The translations under genes were made by a program, and so were the position numbers. A DNA stretch of 64,000 bases, from assembly GCF_011065405.1 (NCBI RefSeq), contig NZ_CP047056.1, forward strand, positions 2,936,747 through 3,000,746, given 5' to 3'. A model generated the notes under the pieces. It was given only the letters and a program-made list of their open reading frames with translations, ran no database searches and was not told the origin of the DNA. The DNA comes from Succinivibrio dextrinosolvens (GTDB lineage Bacteria; Pseudomonadota; Gammaproteobacteria; Enterobacterales; Succinivibrionaceae). Positions within the stretch are counted from its first letter, which is position 1. The number at the start of each line of letters is the position of its first letter. This document shows, one piece after another, positions 24,247-34,323 of this stretch.

Positions 24247-26439
24247 ATGGAAACTCTGAAGAGAAAACTGGAACACAGCATAGAATGGAAGATCCTGCTT
24301 TTGTCGCTAGGCGGAGCAGTAACGTCATTTGTTTGCATCTTCTGTGTATTTCTCTTTACTGTATTTTCCACAGAGGAGAAACTGTCATTATGGTTCCCTC
24401 TTCTAAAGAACAATCTGAGTGAGGAAATTACACAGAATATATCTAATTCCAAGAAGAGAATTTATGTTAATCATGTTATTGGTGATGGTGTGACTTTGGA
24501 TCTTAACGTCAGAAAATGTATGGATGATGTTGAGCTTATAGCTATGAGCATGACTAATTACATGAAATATCCAAAACACTATAAAAGAAATTATGATTTT
24601 AGATTTGATGATGTAAAAGATGGAGAAAAGACTGTAGTTTCTAGAGTTAGCTCTGGTGTGAATCCACGTGAAAGGTCAGTCAGGGATGATTTGGCCCTGG
24701 CAAATAACATCAATGACCTTATGGTTTCCGTATCTTCTCAGTATACAGCCCTTCCAATTGTGTTCTACGTAATTTCAAAAAAAGGTTATTGTTTGAGTAT
24801 TAATTCAAATGATAAAAGTTATCATGGTAACCTTTTTTCTTTTCTATCTTTAAAAAATACTAAACGTTTTTTTGATTACAGAGAACTTCCTGCTTATGTT
24901 ATTCAGAATAATACTGATGGAAAAGGCAGGTTAAGTAATGTTTATATTAACAACAGTGAACCTGTTATCTGTTACTCTTTTCCATATTATGATGATAAGG
25001 GAGTTGCTGGTGTTGTTGCTTTTGATGTCAGCCTGTATGATATGGCTGAATTCTCTCTAGACTCAGATACAGATCATGAATGGAAAAGGTTCCTCATGGA
25101 CAACACCGGTAAAATTCAGATGTCAGATTTTTCCGAAGGAGTATTTTCGGCAAATGCAGATCTGACTCTAAAACAGATTGCATCTGCTAATATAAAGGAT
25201 CTGATAAAAAAAATGTTATCAGAGAAAACAGGCATTTCACTTATCAGTATAGATGGGATCTCGTATTACGTAGCCTATACAGAGGCTCCTTCCTTACATG
25301 GACATCTTGCAGCTGTTTATTTTGATGATGAAATCAGGGTATCTTTGGAAAAATCAAAGGAAAACATCTTTAGAATTATAGATAAAAAAAATAGCATTGT
25401 CTTTGATCTAATAAGGAAGTACAGAGGTGTTATGTGCTTCGTTATGGCACTTCTCCTGATGCTTTCACTGATTATTTCCTATAGGGTTGTAAAAGCCTAT
25501 ACTCGACCTATCAAACAGATTTCTTCTGAGATTAAAAGTCTGTCCAAAGGAAATCTAGATAAGCAGATTTCCGTTAAGAGTGGAGATGAGATTGAAAAAC
25601 TTGCGGAGAATATCAATAACATGGTTATTGAGATAAAAAGGAAGATGCATTCCATCTCCAGAGTATCCTCAGAAAAGGAAAAAATTGAAGCCACCATGAA
25701 TGTGGCAAAAACTATTCAGTCAAATATGCTTCCAAAGGATTTTATCGTCACAGAACATCATGGAAATTATGAACTATATGCCATGAATCTTCCTGCAAAG
25801 AGTGTGAGCGGAGATTTTTACGATCTATTTATGCTTGACGAAGATCGTCTAATAGTCACCATTGCAGATGTTTCAGGAAAAGGAATTCCTGCTGCGCTGT
25901 TTATGGTAACCTCCATGACTATTCTCAGAAATCTCTCTCATATGATGTTAAAGGATAATAACGATCTTGCCAGTGTTGTAAAACAGTCCAATATACAGCT
26001 TTGTGACAATAATAAGGAAGGTATGTTTGTAACTGTATTTACCGCTATTGTCAATCTTAAGACCCGTGAAATTTCATATGTAAGTGCGGGACATAATCCG
26101 CCTCTGCTGCTTTCAAGAAAAAAATGGAAATATGAATTTCTGAATCCGCCTAAGATTTTCCCTATGGTGGGGGTATCTGATCTTATTGAGTATGAGCAGA
26201 ATAATCTAATTTTGGATGAGGGGGATTGTTTGCTACTTTACACAGATGGTGTTACAGAAGCCATTGATGAGCATGAGAAGTTGTTTGGTGAAACAAGACT
26301 TCTGAAGATTATGAATGAGGAGATGTTGAATGCTTCTCCTGACAAGATTATTAAAGGTGTTTACAGCAGAATTCTGGAATTTGCGGGAAAAGCAGAACAG
26401 TTTGACGACATCACCATGCTCTGCTTCAGATTCAAGTAG
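24247..26439 (+). CDS. Membrane sensor SpoIIE-type serine phosphatase 2
   Basis: A 730-residue protein with the same plan as its upstream neighbour: helices near 14-38 and 394-416, a Cache-like outside domain, HAMP (TRPIKQISSEIKSLSKGNLD), and a phosphatase at ~515-728. Motifs: SGDFYDLF, IADVSGKGIPAALFM, LYTDGVTEA, DDITMLCF. ATG follows the previous TAA with no gap, so the two are translationally coupled. Sensing domains differ much more than phosphatase domains, pointing to duplication and separate ligands. The stop lies 2 bases from the convergent tusA-like stop. Confidence 0.9.
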   Translation: METLKRKLEHSIEWKILLLSLGGAVTSFVCIFCVFLFTVFSTEEKLSLWFPLLKNNLSEEITQNISNSKKRIYVNHVIGDGVTLDLNVRKCMDDVELIAMSMTNYMKYPKHYKRNYDFRFDDVKDGEKTVVSRVSSGVNPRERSVRDDLALANNINDLMVSVSSQYTALPIVFYVISKKGYCLSINSNDKSYHGNLFSFLSLKNTKRFFDYRELPAYVIQNNTDGKGRLSNVYINNSEPVICYSFPYYDDKGVAGVVAFDVSLYDMAEFSLDSDTDHEWKRFLMDNTGKIQMSDFSEGVFSANADLTLKQIASANIKDLIKKMLSEKTGISLISIDGISYYVAYTEAPSLHGHLAAVYFDDEIRVSLEKSKENIFRIIDKKNSIVFDLIRKYRGVMCFVMALLLMLSLIISYRVVKAYTRPIKQISSEIKSLSKGNLDKQISVKSGDEIEKLAENINNMVIEIKRKMHSISRVSSEKEKIEATMNVAKTIQSNMLPKDFIVTEHHGNYELYAMNLPAKSVSGDFYDLFMLDEDRLIVTIADVSGKGIPAALFMVTSMTILRNLSHMMLKDNNDLASVVKQSNIQLCDNNKEGMFVTVFTAIVNLKTREISYVSAGHNPPLLLSRKKWKYEFLNPPKIFPMVGVSDLIEYEQNNLILDEGDCLLLYTDGVTEAIDEHEKLFGETRLLKIMNEEMLNASPDKIIKGVYSRILEFAGKAEQFDDITMLCFRFK

Positions 26440-26441
26440 GT

Positions 26442-26669
26442 TTATTCCTTCTTCTTTACAAGAAAACTGTATGGATGTTCCTTAGTAGGCATTCTTAAAA
26501 GTTCATGTTTCATGAATTTACAGAAAGCTGGAACATCTCTTTCTGATACAGGATCATCAGAAAGCAACTCCACAATCTGTCCGGAATTAGCTTTTCTAAC
26601 TGCATTTCTAAGCATGGTTAGAGGCTCTGGACATTTCATTCCTCTGCAGTCTAAGGTAATAGTATCCAT
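26442..26669 (-). CDS. TusA/SirA-family sulfur carrier
   Basis: A 75-residue protein with LDCRGMKCPEPLTMLRNAV, where the CPxP cysteine carries the persulfide, and LLSDDPVSERDVPAFCKFMK in the second half. TusA proteins pass sulfur to tRNA thiolation or molybdopterin; many paralogues instead pair with a membrane transporter of sulfur or selenium compounds. Here an FNT-like channel gene lies 41 bases upstream on the same strand, so this may be a transport-linked paralogue rather than the tRNA-modifying TusA. Confidence 0.88.
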   Translation of the reverse strand: MDTITLDCRGMKCPEPLTMLRNAVRKANSGQIVELLSDDPVSERDVPAFCKFMKHELLRMPTKEHPYSFLVKKKE

Positions 26670-26710
26670 TTTTTACCTTCTCAAATCTTAATTACCTGAT
26701 GTTTATATAA

Positions 26711-27391
26711 TCAGCAGGCTTTCTGATAGGTGCTGTCGTTGGCATCAATTGAACTGGTTTTCTGTGATAACGTACCATTTTTATCAGCGCTAATCCACTT
26801 TGATAGTAGCATTCTGTATAGATTGCAGCCGATGAAATTGCCAAATACAGTTACAGCCCATTTAACGAAAACATCTGAGGCCTGAGAGATATTTTCAAAA
26901 GATAACCAGGTTGCATAGTAGAAAGCATCTGCAATTGAGTGATAGAAACCGCACATGATGAAAACAGGAACACCAAACAGCAGAGGCAAAAATTTGTTTT
27001 CTCTTGCAAACTGGACTGCTGTCGTCATGATAAAACCACATCCGATGCCAAGAATAATACAGCTGAGCACGTTTGAGGATAGTCTTTTTGCAACAATGCC
27101 TGCACTCAGTGAGGTTACATCCATGCAGTATCTGAAAGCTGCTGCAGCCACTGCACATCCCAGAATGTTGCCTAAAAGAATAGGGAAAAGGGCAAAGAAT
27201 TCTTTCTTGTTGGTGAAAAAGCCTGCAGTTCCGGTATAGAGCTTGAGTTTGTAGTGAACAACGGTCAAAAGACCAAAGCCGAACAGAACAGCACCGATGA
27301 TATCTGGATTTTTCAGATAGGCTAGACCTGCAATACCGATGCAGAGCCCTGCTGTAAAAGATGAACTAATGATGTGTAATAATGATTTCAT
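26711..27391 (-). CDS. Formate/nitrite transporter (FNT)-like channel
   Basis: A 226-residue membrane protein with about six helices. FNT-like marks are LLTVVHYKLKLYTGTAGFF in the second helix region, LLGNILGC, and MCGFYHSIADAFYY, which corresponds to the conserved CGFEHSxANM loop carrying the central histidine. It is shorter than FocA (about 280 residues). Substrate could be formate, nitrite or hydrosulfide. Pairing with a TusA-like gene makes hydrosulfide or another sulfur anion an attractive guess only. Confidence 0.7.
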   Translation of the reverse strand: MKSLLHIISSSFTAGLCIGIAGLAYLKNPDIIGAVLFGFGLLTVVHYKLKLYTGTAGFFTNKKEFFALFPILLGNILGCAVAAAAFRYCMDVTSLSAGIVAKRLSSNVLSCIILGIGCGFIMTTAVQFARENKFLPLLFGVPVFIMCGFYHSIADAFYYATWLSFENISQASDVFVKWAVTVFGNFIGCNLYRMLLSKWISADKNGTLSQKTSSIDANDSTYQKAC

Positions 27392-27616
27392 AATAATTCT
27401 GATTTTTGTTTCTTAAAGAACGACCAACGGGGCATTATATAACAATTGTCTGCAAATAATGAATAAAAAGCCGAACTGTTTTTTTTGGTATTAAGTTCAG
27501 ATTAGTCGAACATTCACTTTGAATGCAGTCACAAAACTGGCCATTTTTTATCCTTGTGCATATAGGGAAATATAAACTTAAGAGTAATGTTAGTGAAAAT
27601 TGGAGGATTGAGGTTT

Positions 27617-28456
27617 ATGAAAAATATGAATAGAGCTATGGTTGTACTTGCATGTTCTGTATCTTTTCTGTGTGGCTGTTCATCTCAAGTTGCTAAGAAA
27701 GGCGATCAAAGTGTTACTGAACTGTATCAGCGTAATGTACTGGCCTTATCTTGGATGCAGAATGCTGCAGAATACAGAGCTCTGTGCTATCAGGCATACA
27801 ATGGAGCATATGACCATATCAAATCTTCTCTAAAACAGAAAACCGATAAACCACGTGCCATTATTCTTGATCTTGACGAAACCGTAATTGACAATATAGC
27901 AGCCGAAGCAACAATTAACGCTGTAGCTAAGGACGGTAAGGAATTTAATGATAACTGGCTTGCATGGGAAAGCATGGCCAGTGCTAACGCAATGCCAGGT
28001 GCGGCCGAATTTTTAAATAAGGTGGACAAGCTTGGGGTTCAGATTTTCTACGTAAGCAACCGCAGCTGTATGAATGTTGATTTTACCAACAAGAATCTTA
28101 AGAGTCTGAAGTTCCCTATGAAGAACACCATTAAGTGCAAGGATAATACCTCAAACAAGAAAGCTCGCTTTGACAAGATTCTTGAGAAGTATAATGTAGT
28201 TGCCTTCCTTGGTGATAACGCTACAGATTTCCCAATCAGCATCTATGGTGTAAGCGGACTTGATCGCAACAAGATTGTTGATAAGAACTCCAGTCAGTTC
28301 GGTATTAAGTACTTTGTACTGCCAAACCCTGTATACGGAGAATGGTACAGCCAGATTGATCCTGACCTTCTAAAGCAGTCCAAAAAGAAAATGGTTGAAC
28401 TTGTAGACAAATCAGTTAAGACCGATCCTGCCTTAAAAGAAGCTATTTCCAACTAG
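27617..28456 (+). CDS. Lipoprotein e(P4)-type acid phosphatase / 5'-nucleotidase
   Basis: Starts at ATG 27617 behind GAGG; an ATG at 27587 is poorly placed. The 279-residue product begins with a lipoprotein signal (VVLACSVSFLCGCSS). The HAD phosphatase motif is AIILDLDETVIDN, with VSNRSCMN and FLGDNATDF as later motifs. Length and layout fit the class C acid phosphatases such as Haemophilus e(P4), which hydrolyse nucleotides at the outer membrane so that nucleosides, including nicotinamide riboside, can be taken up. Confidence 0.9.
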   Translation: MKNMNRAMVVLACSVSFLCGCSSQVAKKGDQSVTELYQRNVLALSWMQNAAEYRALCYQAYNGAYDHIKSSLKQKTDKPRAIILDLDETVIDNIAAEATINAVAKDGKEFNDNWLAWESMASANAMPGAAEFLNKVDKLGVQIFYVSNRSCMNVDFTNKNLKSLKFPMKNTIKCKDNTSNKKARFDKILEKYNVVAFLGDNATDFPISIYGVSGLDRNKIVDKNSSQFGIKYFVLPNPVYGEWYSQIDPDLLKQSKKKMVELVDKSVKTDPALKEAISN

Positions 28457-28757
28457 TTCTCCTTTCTGAAAAATCAGCCTTTTTTGCGGTATTTTCTGAA
28501 TATTTGCAAAAAAGGTTGTTAATCTCCCATAAATAAGAGAAAATACACGCTGTTTAAGAAATGGCTTGCAGGATCTTTTTACAGAATTCCTAAAAACAAT
28601 ATCCATAATCATCTATAACATAAGAATCATCCGCAGCTGCATACAGTTATCTCTGTAAAGAGCTGCCAGGACCACTCCCTTGTATCAAAGAGCTTGGTGG
28701 TCATCTACTGAAAGATCCTTTTTTCTTTGTGAAATTGTAATTAACAGAAATTTTAAA
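28457..28757. other. Leader region of prfC
   Basis: No gene. CCTTTTTTGC (28478-28487) and GCAAAAAAGG (28506-28515) form a 10-base stem that may end the phosphatase message. The remainder is the untranslated leader or promoter area of prfC. Confidence 0.4.
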
Positions 28758-30350
28758 ATGGCTGATAAAAATCTATTAAATGAAATTAGCAAGCGTAGAA
28801 CCTTTGCTATTATTTCTCACCCTGATGCCGGTAAGACCACAATTACCGAAAAAGTTCTGCTGTTCGGTTCAGTAATTCAGCGTGCAGGTGAAGTTAAGGC
28901 CCGTGGATCAACCGGAACCTTTGCCCGTTCTGACTGGATGGATATGGAAAAAGAGCGTGGTATCTCTGTTTCTACCTCTGTTATGCAGTTTCCATATAAC
29001 GGATGTACTGTAAATCTGCTTGATACCCCAGGTCATGAGGACTTCTCTGAAGATACCTATCGTGTGCTTACAGCTGTTGACTCCTGCCTGATGGTTATTG
29101 ATGCAGCAAAAGGTGTTGAGGAGAGAACCCGTAAGCTGATGGAAGTAACCAGATTACGTACCACTCCTATTCTTACTTTCATGAATAAGCTTGATAGAGA
29201 GACCCGTGATCCTCTTGATCTTCTTGATGAGGTAGAGACTGAACTGGATATTCTGTGTGCTCCTATAACCTGGCCAATCGGTTCTGGTAAGACCTTCCGC
29301 GGTATATATCATTTATTGAATGATGAAGTTATGCTTTATCATTCTGGTGAAGGCTACCACATCCAGAAGGCACAGACAGTTAAAGGTCTTGATAATCCTG
29401 AGCTTGATTCTATTATTGGTGAGGATGAAGCTCAGAAGCTTCGTGATGATATCGAGCTGGTTAAGGGCGCTTCAAACGAGTTTGATCTACAGCTGTTCCT
29501 TCAGGGTAAGCTGACTCCTGTATTCTTTGGTACCGCTTTAGGTAACTTCGGTGTTGACTGTATGCTTGACGGTCTGACCAACTGGGCACCATCTCCTCTT
29601 TCAAGAGTGGCAGATGAGCGCGAGGTGGTTGCCTCAGAGGATAAGCTTACAGGCTTTATCTTTAAGATTCAGGCCAACATGGATCCTAAGCATCATGATC
29701 GAATTGCCTTTATGCGCATTGTTTCAGGCTCTTATCACAAGGGAATGAAACTCTACAATGTTCGTCTCGGTCGCGAGATGATTGTATCTGATGCTGTTAC
29801 CTTTATGGCCGGTGAGCGCGAGCAGGCTCAGGTTGCTGTTGCTGGTGATATTATCGGTCTTCACAATCATGGTACCATGAGGATCGGTGATACCTTTACT
29901 GAAGGTGAGACTCTTCATTTCAATGGTATTCCTAACTTTGCGCCTGAACTGTTCAGACGTATTCATCTGAAGGATCCTTTAAAGCAGAAGCAGCTCCAGA
30001 AAGGTCTTATGCAGCTTTCTGAGGAAGGTGCGGTTCAGGTTTTCAGACCTATAATTAATAACGATCTGATTGTAGGTGCTGTCGGTGTTTTGCAGTTTGA
30101 CGTGGTTGTTTCAAGACTGAAGCATGAGTATAACGTTGATGCAAAATACGAGGCTGTTGCTGTAACTACTGCAAGATGGCTGAGTTCTGAAGATCCTAAG
30201 GCTCTTAAGGAAATCTCAGACAAGGTTCCTCAGTCCATTGCACTGGACGGCGGAGACAATCTGACCTTCCTTGCAACCTCAGGTGTTAATCTGAACCTTA
30301 ACATGGAAAGATATCCAAAGGTTAAGTTCAGCTCAACAAGAGAACACTAA
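28758..30350 (+). CDS. prfC: Peptide chain release factor 3
   Basis: A 530-residue GTPase that removes RF1/RF2 from the ribosome after peptide release. ATG 28758 ([16 protein letters not shown]) is the usual family start; an upstream frame from 28680 would add 26 unlikely residues. G1 [14 protein letters not shown]2 region [14 protein letters not shown]3 [16 protein letters not shown] and G4 TFMNKLDR are visible. Length equals E. coli RF3. The next gene begins immediately after the stop. Confidence 0.96.
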   Translation: MADKNLLNEISKRRTFAIISHPDAGKTTITEKVLLFGSVIQRAGEVKARGSTGTFARSDWMDMEKERGISVSTSVMQFPYNGCTVNLLDTPGHEDFSEDTYRVLTAVDSCLMVIDAAKGVEERTRKLMEVTRLRTTPILTFMNKLDRETRDPLDLLDEVETELDILCAPITWPIGSGKTFRGIYHLLNDEVMLYHSGEGYHIQKAQTVKGLDNPELDSIIGEDEAQKLRDDIELVKGASNEFDLQLFLQGKLTPVFFGTALGNFGVDCMLDGLTNWAPSPLSRVADEREVVASEDKLTGFIFKIQANMDPKHHDRIAFMRIVSGSYHKGMKLYNVRLGREMIVSDAVTFMAGEREQAQVAVAGDIIGLHNHGTMRIGDTFTEGETLHFNGIPNFAPELFRRIHLKDPLKQKQLQKGLMQLSEEGAVQVFRPIINNDLIVGAVGVLQFDVVVSRLKHEYNVDAKYEAVAVTTARWLSSEDPKALKEISDKVPQSIALDGGDNLTFLATSGVNLNLNMERYPKVKFSSTREH

Positions 30351-31079
30351 ATGTTTTTTGACGCACATCTTCATGCCGGTATGTTCCCTGATATCGGGGC
30401 TACGGTTGGGTGTGCGTTAAATTCTTCTATTATTCCTGTTCCTGTTGGGATTCATTTAAAAGAATCTCAGAATACCTTAAAAGCTCTAGAAAATACCTTT
30501 CCTTTTATTCCTGTTTTTGTAGGAATTCATCCCTGGTATATGAATGACTATCCTTTTGACGAGAAGCTTTTTAATTCTCTTTTAGACTCTCCTCTTGTTA
30601 AGGGCATTGGAGAGTGTGGACTTGATAATAAGATAGATGTACCGCTGGAGAAGCAGATAGAGCTTTTAGAACTGCATCTTGAAGTTGCTATGAAACACGA
30701 CCTCCCGGTGAACCTGCATATAAGAGGGTATCATGGGGAACTTATAAGAGTACTGAAAAAATATAGAGGATCTGTTCGAGGGGTGGTTCATAATTTTACC
30801 TTTTCCTATGAGGTGGCAAAAAATTATCTTGATTTAGGAATGTTTCTTTCTGTGGGATCTCATATAATCAAACCTTCACTGAAAATGATTCGTGTGTTGA
30901 ATTCGGTAGGAGTTGAGCATCTGCTCATCGAGACGGATGCCGATTATCTTCATACCGGAGAATATGATCCAGAACTGCTCAAAAATTCTTATAAATCATT
31001 AGGTTCGATTTTGAATCTGTCTGCTGATAATATTGAGCGTCTAATTGAAGTTAATATAAAAAATCTGTTGAGAATTTAG
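30351..31079 (+). CDS. TatD-family metal-dependent hydrolase
   Basis: A 242-residue protein with the TatD pattern: DAHLHAG at the N-terminus (metal-binding HxH), VGIHPWY, GIGECGLDN, NLHIRG, VVHNFTFS and LIETDADYL. Family members are Mg-dependent DNases or deoxynucleases; E. coli YjjV is the closest in neighbourhood, near serB-radA. ATG begins at the base after the prfC stop and the stop is 3 bases before the next start, so it is in an operon. Confidence 0.88.
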   Translation: MFFDAHLHAGMFPDIGATVGCALNSSIIPVPVGIHLKESQNTLKALENTFPFIPVFVGIHPWYMNDYPFDEKLFNSLLDSPLVKGIGECGLDNKIDVPLEKQIELLELHLEVAMKHDLPVNLHIRGYHGELIRVLKKYRGSVRGVVHNFTFSYEVAKNYLDLGMFLSVGSHIIKPSLKMIRVLNSVGVEHLLIETDADYLHTGEYDPELLKNSYKSLGSILNLSADNIERLIEVNIKNLLRI

Positions 31080-31081
31080 TT

Positions 31082-31963
31082 ATGAGTTATGTTTTTATCG
31101 TTAAGAAAGCTGAACACTTTAATATAGATGCAGCAGGAGAGCATTTTGAAAAGCTGACCTCGTTGAAGCTAAACAAAATCAAAGCAAAAAAATTAAATTC
31201 TCATGTGGGCGGACTTTTCTCCTGCGAAGTTCCTGAGACTAAAGTCAGAAGCAAGATAAAGAAACTTATTGAAAAGGACTCCATTGATTTTGATGTCTGG
31301 TGCTCTGAGTCATTTCCAACTCTAAAGCGTAGAGGCGAAATCTGCCTGGATATGGATATGACCTCTGTTCAGATTGAAGGAATTGACGAGATTGCAAGAC
31401 GCTTAGGGGTTTTTGGTAAAGTTTCAAAAATCACTGAGCAGGCAATGCATGGAGGTATGGATTTTACCGAGTCACTAAAGCAGCGTGTGGCTCTGCTTGA
31501 AGGCGGTTCAGCTCAGGTGATTGAAGAGGTTAAGTCCATTATGAACGAGACTGACGGTCTGGATATTCTGATGAATACCGTTACAGATCACAACTGGGTA
31601 AAAGGAATCTGTTCTGGAGGTTTTGAACAGCTTATCTGTGTGCTTGAGAATAAGTATGGTCTTGATATGGTCTGTGCAAACTCTCTTGAAATTAAAGAAG
31701 GCAAACTTACCGGAAGGGTAGACAAGCGAATTGTTGATGCTGAGGTTAAGCTTGAAGGTGTTCTTGAACTGAAAAAACGTGAAAACATCGACGCATCTCA
31801 GATAATTGTATTAGGTGACGGAGCAAATGATCTTAAAATGATTGATGGCGCAGCACTGGGAATTGCCTATCATGCAAAACCTCTGGTTCAGAAACTGGCC
31901 CCAGCCTGCATAAATCACTCTGATTTGACAGCAGTAGCTCTGTTACTTTTACTTAATTCTTAA
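31082..31963 (+). CDS. serB: Phosphoserine phosphatase
   Basis: A 293-residue HAD phosphatase for the last step of serine synthesis. Motif I is LDMDMTSVQIEGIDEIARRL, motif II ICSGGFEQL, motif III-IV VLGDGANDLKMIDGAALGIA. The first ~85 residues form a short regulatory-type N-terminal domain as in enterobacterial SerB. serB followed by radA is a conserved gammaproteobacterial order. Confidence 0.95.
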   Translation: MSYVFIVKKAEHFNIDAAGEHFEKLTSLKLNKIKAKKLNSHVGGLFSCEVPETKVRSKIKKLIEKDSIDFDVWCSESFPTLKRRGEICLDMDMTSVQIEGIDEIARRLGVFGKVSKITEQAMHGGMDFTESLKQRVALLEGGSAQVIEEVKSIMNETDGLDILMNTVTDHNWVKGICSGGFEQLICVLENKYGLDMVCANSLEIKEGKLTGRVDKRIVDAEVKLEGVLELKKRENIDASQIIVLGDGANDLKMIDGAALGIAYHAKPLVQKLAPACINHSDLTAVALLLLLNS

Positions 31964-31967
31964 TTTT

Positions 31968-33344
31968 ATGGCAAAACCAAAAAGTATCTTTATCTGTTCT
32001 GCCTGCGGAGCCAAATACTCTCGCTGGCAGGGTATCTGTTCTGAATGCGGTGAAGCTGCAACCATTTCCGAGACTCTCGTCGATAATGCACCAAATCCAG
32101 GTGCTAAGGTTGCTGCCCGAGCTTTAAATGGTTTTGCCGGTGCCTCAGGTTCGGGCATCTGTACTTTATCAAGTGTTGATTTAACTTCCAGACCAAGGAT
32201 TTCTACAGGATTTAGTGAATTCGACCGAGTATTAGGCGGTGGTATTGTAAGCGGTTCTGTAACTCTTATAGGCGGTAATCCAGGTGCAGGTAAATCAACT
32301 CTGCTTCTGCAGACTGTTGGACGTTTATGTCTTTCTCATAAGATTCTTTATGTTACTGGTGAAGAGTCTCTGCAACAGGTGGCAATAAGAGCTGCAAGAC
32401 TTAAAATCGGCACTGACAGAATCAGAATTGCAGCTGAGACTTCAATTGATTCCATCTGTGAGATGGCCAGTGTAGAACAGCCTCAGGTACTGATTGTCGA
32501 CTCAATTCAGGTAATGCATGTAAATGGTATTGAATCTGCTCCTGGTTCTGTGCCTCAGGTACGTGAGGGGGCTGCTGCTTTAACTCAGTTTGCAAAAAGA
32601 ACTGGTATCGCTGTCTTTATGGTTGGTCATGTAACCAAGGATGGTACTCTGGCTGGACCAAAAATTCTGGAGCACTGTGTTGACTGCTCCATTATTCTAG
32701 AGGCTGGAACTGATATGCGTTATAGAACACTGCGCTGTCAGAAGAACCGTTTTGGAGCGGTGAACGAGATCGGTGTATTTGCTATGACTGATGAGGGCCT
32801 CAAGGAAGTTAAGAATCCTTCTGCAATCTTTTTAAGTCGTCAGGAGACGGTGGCTCCAGGCTCTCTTGCTATGGTTACCTGGGAGGGCACCAGACCATTA
32901 CTGGTGGAACTTCAGGGACTGGTAGATCTCTCCTTATACTCAAACCCAAGAAGACTCTCTTTAGGTACCGATCAGAATCGTCTATCTATGCTTCTGTCTG
33001 TATTACATCGTCATGCTGAGTTTTCTCTTGGAGATCAGGATGTCTTTGTTAACATTGTTGGTGGAGTTAAAGTTGAGGATACCTCTGCAGATGTTCCTTT
33101 AGCCATGGCGTTAATATCATCTTTTAAAGACAGACCTATAGACAAGGGCACTATTGCTTTTGGTGAAATTGGTCTTACAGGAGAAATTCGTCCAGTTCCA
33201 TACGGACAGGAGAGAATTGCAGAAGCAGTAAAGCAGGGGTTTGTAAGAATTGTTGTTCCTTTTGATAATGCTCCAAGACGACGACTAAACAATGTCGATG
33301 TGATTCCTGTGCGTAGGGTAACCGACCTCTTTAATCTTATTTAA
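31968..33344 (+). CDS. radA: DNA repair ATPase RadA (Sms)
   Basis: A 458-residue protein that helps process recombination intermediates. The C4 zinc finger is CSACGAKYSRWQGICSEC near residues 9-26. Walker A is GGNPGAGKST, the RadA signature is QKNRFGAVNEIG, and the C-terminal Lon-like domain includes DVPLAMALISS and AFGEIGLTGEIRPV. It starts four bases after serB. Length matches the family. Confidence 0.96.
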   Translation: MAKPKSIFICSACGAKYSRWQGICSECGEAATISETLVDNAPNPGAKVAARALNGFAGASGSGICTLSSVDLTSRPRISTGFSEFDRVLGGGIVSGSVTLIGGNPGAGKSTLLLQTVGRLCLSHKILYVTGEESLQQVAIRAARLKIGTDRIRIAAETSIDSICEMASVEQPQVLIVDSIQVMHVNGIESAPGSVPQVREGAAALTQFAKRTGIAVFMVGHVTKDGTLAGPKILEHCVDCSIILEAGTDMRYRTLRCQKNRFGAVNEIGVFAMTDEGLKEVKNPSAIFLSRQETVAPGSLAMVTWEGTRPLLVELQGLVDLSLYSNPRRLSLGTDQNRLSMLLSVLHRHAEFSLGDQDVFVNIVGGVKVEDTSADVPLAMALISSFKDRPIDKGTIAFGEIGLTGEIRPVPYGQERIAEAVKQGFVRIVVPFDNAPRRRLNNVDVIPVRRVTDLFNLI

Positions 33345-33390
33345 AATGGCAGACATAATCTTTTTAGCAAAAGTTTATGTCTTATTCAAA

Positions 33391-33422
33391 AAAAATCTCC
33401 AATAGCGGAGATTTCTTCTTTT
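33391..33422. terminator. Bidirectional terminator between radA and rsd
   Basis: AAATCTCC / GGAGATTT stem with loop AATAGC, flanked by an A-run on the left and a T-rich run on the right, so it serves both convergent genes. Confidence 0.85.
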
Positions 33423-33926
33423 TTATCCTGAAACGATTGAGTGAACTAGTCTCAGGGCGATAATCAGACGATCCTCATTCTTAAATCTTACCTCTAAAGC
33501 CTTGCCGATAGAGGAGAGATCTTTCTGAACTGTCGCCATTTTTGCTTCGTTCAGATCCTCTGCATACTTATCTGTAAATTTCATCAGATATTCTGTGGTG
33601 TCTTCTATTCTTGGAAGAGTTCTGTGTGCGATTGAAAGTGAACGTCCTGAGGCGTTTTCGATGAGTTCTAAAATCTTTGGAAAGAGGTCAAAGTGACCGT
33701 GGGACATGTAATCAACCAGCTGATCACAGAATTTTGTCACATCTTCGTAGGAAGGGTAACAGACATCATTCTTGTTAGAACTTCTTGATACAGAAACGTT
33801 GAGGATTTTCATATACTGAATCACAAGCTCTTTACGGGCTTTGATCATGTCATTGATCCAGTTGTACTTATCGTCAACATTCTGTAGTGTAGTGTTAAAG
33901 TTCTTACCAAATTGTTTTGAGGACAT
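33423..33926 (-). CDS. rsd: Rsd/AlgQ-family anti-sigma-70 factor
   Basis: Best start is the ATG at 33926 (MSSKQFGKNFNTTLQNVDDK) with AGGAGG upstream, giving 167 residues, close to E. coli Rsd (158). An open frame extends to 34025 but adds a hydrophobic leader not found in the family. Matches include VTKFCDQLVDYMSHGHFDLF and LSSIGKALEVRFKNEDRLI. Rsd binds sigma-70 region 4 and shifts RNA polymerase toward other sigma factors in stationary phase. Confidence 0.88.
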   Translation of the reverse strand: MSSKQFGKNFNTTLQNVDDKYNWINDMIKARKELVIQYMKILNVSVSRSSNKNDVCYPSYEDVTKFCDQLVDYMSHGHFDLFPKILELIENASGRSLSIAHRTLPRIEDTTEYLMKFTDKYAEDLNEAKMATVQKDLSSIGKALEVRFKNEDRLIIALRLVHSIVSG

Positions 33927-34323
33927 ACGAACCTCCTTTGTTATTGTTGTTGAGTTAAAATTAACATAAAAATCAGATAGTAAAACGTGGCAAAGGTCAA
34001 AGAATGAAAAGTATTGAAACAGCAAAAGTCAAATTTGTAGATTTAATCTAAGTTTTTGGCCCTTTAGAAAGCGCTTTTTTATGCCAATTCGGAGAATTTA
34101 GTTTCATTTGAAAATTTTTTGGTTAATATTTTGAAATAAATTTTCTTGTTCTTTTGCTGGCAGATTGCAAAAAATGATAATTGATGAAGTAAAATACGCT
34201 ATTTACTGAATTATTGATAGTACAGCTGAGTTACCTTCCTGAGGGTAATTAAATATGCAAAATTCTATGAAAAAAAACGTTTTTTTACTTATAATTAAGG
34301 GCTGTTAGTTAGAGGATTATAAA

